DNA from: Marinobacter alexandrii
GTDB lineage: Bacteria > Bacteroidota > Bacteroidia > Cytophagales > Cyclobacteriaceae
DNA: 64,000 nt
NCBI GenBank assembly: GCA_039984955.1
Contig: JBDWTN010000005.1
Location: 434,001 to 498,000 of the forward strand
Reading direction: 5' to 3'
Shown: in pieces, positions 61,983 to 64,000 of the stretch
Layout of the letters: the number at the start of each line of letters is the position of its first letter
Position numbering within the stretch: the first letter of the stretch is position 1
Made by a program: the position numbers and the translations under genes
The notes under the pieces: model-generated
Database searches by the model: none
Seen by the model: only the letters and a program-made list of their open reading frames with translations
Told to the model about the DNA's origin: nothing

Positions 61983-62849
61983 ATGCGTGAAATCAGAATT
62001 GGAGGTGTTCCTGAACACTACAACTTACCTATCCATCTAGCCATAGAAAATGGGCTCTTTGAAAAGGAAGGCATCCGAATCAAATGGACAGATTTTCCAG
62101 GTGGTACTGGCGATATGAAGGAGGCCCTGAGAAATAATGAAAGTGACCTTTGCATCTTATTGACAGAAGGAATAGTTACTGATATTCTAAATGGCAATCC
62201 ATCAAAAATTGTAAGTGGCTATGTTAAAACCTCTCTTACCTGGGGTATTCACACGCAAGCGCAAAGCTCTATAACAGACGCTGCGAACATTTTTGATAAA
62301 AGCATAGCTATTAGTCGATTTGGATCCGGCTCACACCTGATGCCTATTGTGAATGCCATGATGAGTGATCAAAGCATAGATGCTGGTCAGTTTGTAGAAA
62401 TAGGAAATATAGATGGAGCCATTTCTTCGTTAAATGAGGGGGCTACAGAAATTTTCTATTGGGAAAAATTTACAACTAAGCCTTATCTGGAGAAAGGGCG
62501 GCTAAAAAGAATAGGTGAGTTTATTTCTCCATGGCCCTGCTTTATGATTGCAGCTACGAATAATATCATTGAAAAAGATGCCGAGCTGATCAATAAAGTC
62601 TTAAAGATCATTCATAAAGGCAATAGCCTATTTATGGAGCTGAAAAATGCTCTAAACATAGTTTCTAAAAGGTATGACCTTGACACGAAGGACGCAGCAA
62701 GATGGTATCATGCAACAGAATGGTCCGTAAATGGATGGGTAAGTAACAAAATGCTTGAAGGAGTACTTTATTCGCTGAAGGAGGCTTCAATTGTTCCGGA
62801 AGTGGCCACCACTGAAGGTATTATTTGGAAACAAAATGAACGTAAATAA
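61983..62849 (+). CDS. Cytoplasmic solute-binding-like protein (PBP2, Ca3427-like)
   Basis: 288 aa from ATG 61983. Type 2 periplasmic-binding fold: start IRIGGVPEHYNLPIHLAIENGLFEKEGIRIKW, then KEALRNNESDLCILLTEGI and the hinge region SIAISRFGSGSHLMP. There is no signal peptide, so it probably stays in the cytoplasm, as in the Ca3427-like group. It starts 14 nt after arsS and shares its transcript. Ligand unknown. Confidence 0.85.
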   Translation: MREIRIGGVPEHYNLPIHLAIENGLFEKEGIRIKWTDFPGGTGDMKEALRNNESDLCILLTEGIVTDILNGNPSKIVSGYVKTSLTWGIHTQAQSSITDAANIFDKSIAISRFGSGSHLMPIVNAMMSDQSIDAGQFVEIGNIDGAISSLNEGATEIFYWEKFTTKPYLEKGRLKRIGEFISPWPCFMIAATNNIIEKDAELINKVLKIIHKGNSLFMELKNALNIVSKRYDLDTKDAARWYHATEWSVNGWVSNKMLEGVLYSLKEASIVPEVATTEGIIWKQNERK

Positions 62850-62885
62850 AAAGCCCCCATCAATTAAGACAAAGGCTTTTGTAGT
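62849..62885 (+). terminator. Terminator of the arsS operon
   Basis: AAAAGCC (62849-62855) pairs with GGCTTTT (62874-62880) around an 18-nt loop; the T stretch is part of the stem. Located at the end of the solute-binding gene. Confidence 0.55.
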
Positions 62886-62923
62886 CACGAGTTGGTATTC
62901 GTGTATATATATATGAAGAGAGA

Positions 62924-63661
62924 TTAATTTTGATTTTCGATCAAATAAGATGTGAAGCTCTGTCCGTTGATCTTCGTGTACTTAGCGTCCACATCATCGC
63001 GTACATCTAACCCTGCAATATCGAAATCGCCACGAGCTTTCATGTATTTAATATTCCAGGATTCTTTAAAAGTTGCATTCTTAAAGCTGGCCCCTTCATC
63101 AAATTCAGCATACTTAAATGTGGCATCATCTTCAAATTTCACTTCTGAGAAATCCGCTTTTTCATCAAATTCAGCATATTTAAAAGTGGTTTCTCTTTGA
63201 AACTCAGATCCTGAAAAGTCTGCTTTTCCGTCAAAGTCAGAGTATTTGAACATTGAGTTTCTTTGGAAATTACAGTTTTGGAAAATAACATCTTTATCAA
63301 AGTCAGCAGTAAATGTGTATCCTGATCTTTCGTCATGGATATATGCCAAAACATCTTCTTCGAAAGTACAATTCTTAAAAGAGACATTCACACCAATAGA
63401 TTCTTCTACAGTATTGCTTCCTCCATTATTCCACCACTTTGACTTCCTTGGTAAGTCAGGCATTTTTTCTGCCATGTAGGTAAAATCCAGTTCACCAACG
63501 ATTGTTGCATTTTCGTAAGAGATAGATTTTCCTTCTCGTATATCTTCCATTATCTGAGAAGCACTAACAGAAGTTTGAGCAAATCCACGAATGACAAAGA
63601 TGCCAAATAGCAAAAGCATTGCGATTCGTAGTTTAGTTGAGAGTGATTCTGATATTTCCAT
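62924..63661 (-). CDS. Secreted pentapeptide-repeat protein
   Basis: 245 aa. Signal peptide (LRIAMLLLFGIFVIRGFA-Q), then from about residue 90 a run of pentapeptide-type repeats with the pattern (A/S)(x)F(x)(x), for example ATFKYAEFDEKADFSEVKFED, building a right-handed square beta-helix. The repeats are irregular and acidic. Monocistronic. Function unknown. Confidence 0.85.
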   Translation of the reverse strand: MEISESLSTKLRIAMLLLFGIFVIRGFAQTSVSASQIMEDIREGKSISYENATIVGELDFTYMAEKMPDLPRKSKWWNNGGSNTVEESIGVNVSFKNCTFEEDVLAYIHDERSGYTFTADFDKDVIFQNCNFQRNSMFKYSDFDGKADFSGSEFQRETTFKYAEFDEKADFSEVKFEDDATFKYAEFDEGASFKNATFKESWNIKYMKARGDFDIAGLDVRDDVDAKYTKINGQSFTSYLIENQN

Positions 63662-64000
63662 GTCTTTAATTTTCAGGTGTTGTACTTATTAGATGCAGCT
63701 TTGAAGAAAAAGTTGCATCACAATAGAAATACTTCTAAAAAACTTAATAGTTACATTCCTCCCGGAGATCGGTTAAAACCTCGGGTTCAATGGCAATAGA
63801 AATTAGTATGAATGAAGTGATTGCTTAAAAATCCCAAAGGCGAGGGACACTCGCCTTTGGGTTGGTGTGGTCAGTAATACATAGATTAAAGATCCAATCT
63901 AACCACCTACAATGACTTAGTTCTTAATCTAAGCCATATTTAAGTTATTCAAAATCAACATCAATCCAAAGAAGAATATTGATTAAATAAAAAACCCTTA
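63662..64000. other. 339-nt right-end region without gene
   Basis: Contains no ORF I can support. A strong hairpin lies at 63833-63861 (separate entry). The sequence at the edge (63945-64000) is AT-rich and could be the 3' end of a gene continuing beyond the window. Confidence 0.55.
63833..63861 (-). terminator. Strong terminator for a minus-strand transcript from beyond the window
   Basis: CCCAAAGGCGAG and CTCGCCTTTGGG (63833-63844, 63850-63861) are perfect 12-bp arms. On the minus strand the hairpin is followed by ATTTTTAAG. No minus-strand gene ends here in the window, so it would serve a gene starting right of 64000. Confidence 0.7.

Noticed and set aside
63765-63800. CCCGGAG...CTCGGGTTCAA resembling a tRNA T-arm
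   Set aside because: No acceptor stem, D-arm or anticodon arm can be built around it.
1-64000. CRISPR arrays, insertion sequences, prophage, toxin-antitoxin or defence islands
   Set aside because: No spaced repeats, transposase or integrase motifs, or defence-type gene groups were seen. The XRE gene has no partner toxin.

Overview
This window is from a low-GC marine-type Bacteroidota, most likely order Cytophagales (inference). The evidence is secreted proteins with type IX secretion C-terminal domains and SprB-like repeats, many small lipoproteins, families typical of the phylum (DUF6089, DUF4920, DUF1761, YHYH, PadR with prefix-domain ABC permeases), promoters of the TAnnTTTG type, and almost no Shine-Dalgarno sequences. 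I see no rRNA, tRNA, CRISPR array, insertion sequence or phage. It reads as ordinary chromosome.

Layout. 1-2.4 kb: Na+-coupled amino-acid symporter, a membrane-anchored hypothetical and a cysteine-free ArsC-like protein. 2.5-11.7 kb (minus strand): complex I genes nuoH-I-J-K-L-M-N, tightly packed, followed by a long PurF-family amidotransferase. nuoA-G are not adjacent; an M43 metalloprotease (T9SS cargo) lies directly upstream of nuoH. 11.7-17.3 kb: protease, lipoprotein, murI, cystathionine beta-synthase. 17.4-24.7 kb: T9SS cargo, TPR lipoprotein, TPR/LuxR-type regulator, M24 peptidase, DUF1761. 25-32.4 kb: UvrD/PcrA helicase, a YHYH/FN3 lipoprotein, a FAN1-type VRR-NUC nuclease and a FAD oxidoreductase. 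32.4-41.2 kb: orphan histidine kinase with a solute-binding sensor, TetR-like/ABC1-kinase pair, NhaC antiporter, RNase D-like exonuclease, cupin, DksA-like zinc finger, Dph6-like ATP pyrophosphatase. 41.2-47.2 kb: ABC exporter, AraC regulator, amine oxidase, SDR, ABM-like protein, Crp/Fnr regulator, DUF2892. 47.3-53.6 kb: PadR and ABC permease, ArfB, DUF6089 barrel, DegT aminotransferase and sugar transferase. 53.7-64 kb: penicillin acylase, DUF4920, Gly-rich lipoprotein, TPR membrane protein, XRE regulator, quinone reductase, ArsS radical-SAM cluster, pentapeptide-repeat protein.

The most informative signals are regulatory. (1) The amine oxidase and SDR genes downstream of an AraC-type regulator both carry direct repeats with 21-bp periodicity, ending exactly 19 nt before a -7 box. 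(2) A GTGAC-N4-GTCAC palindrome overlaps the crp/fnr stop codon, about 41 bp before the predicted start of a transcript for a 32-aa membrane peptide and a DUF2892 protein. (3) A full consensus promoter followed about 75 nt later by an intrinsic terminator sits upstream of the XRE gene, suggesting a small RNA or attenuated leader. (4) A perfect 12-bp inverted repeat lies in front of padR. I found no clearly novel defence or metabolic system; the best candidates are listed as findings with tests.
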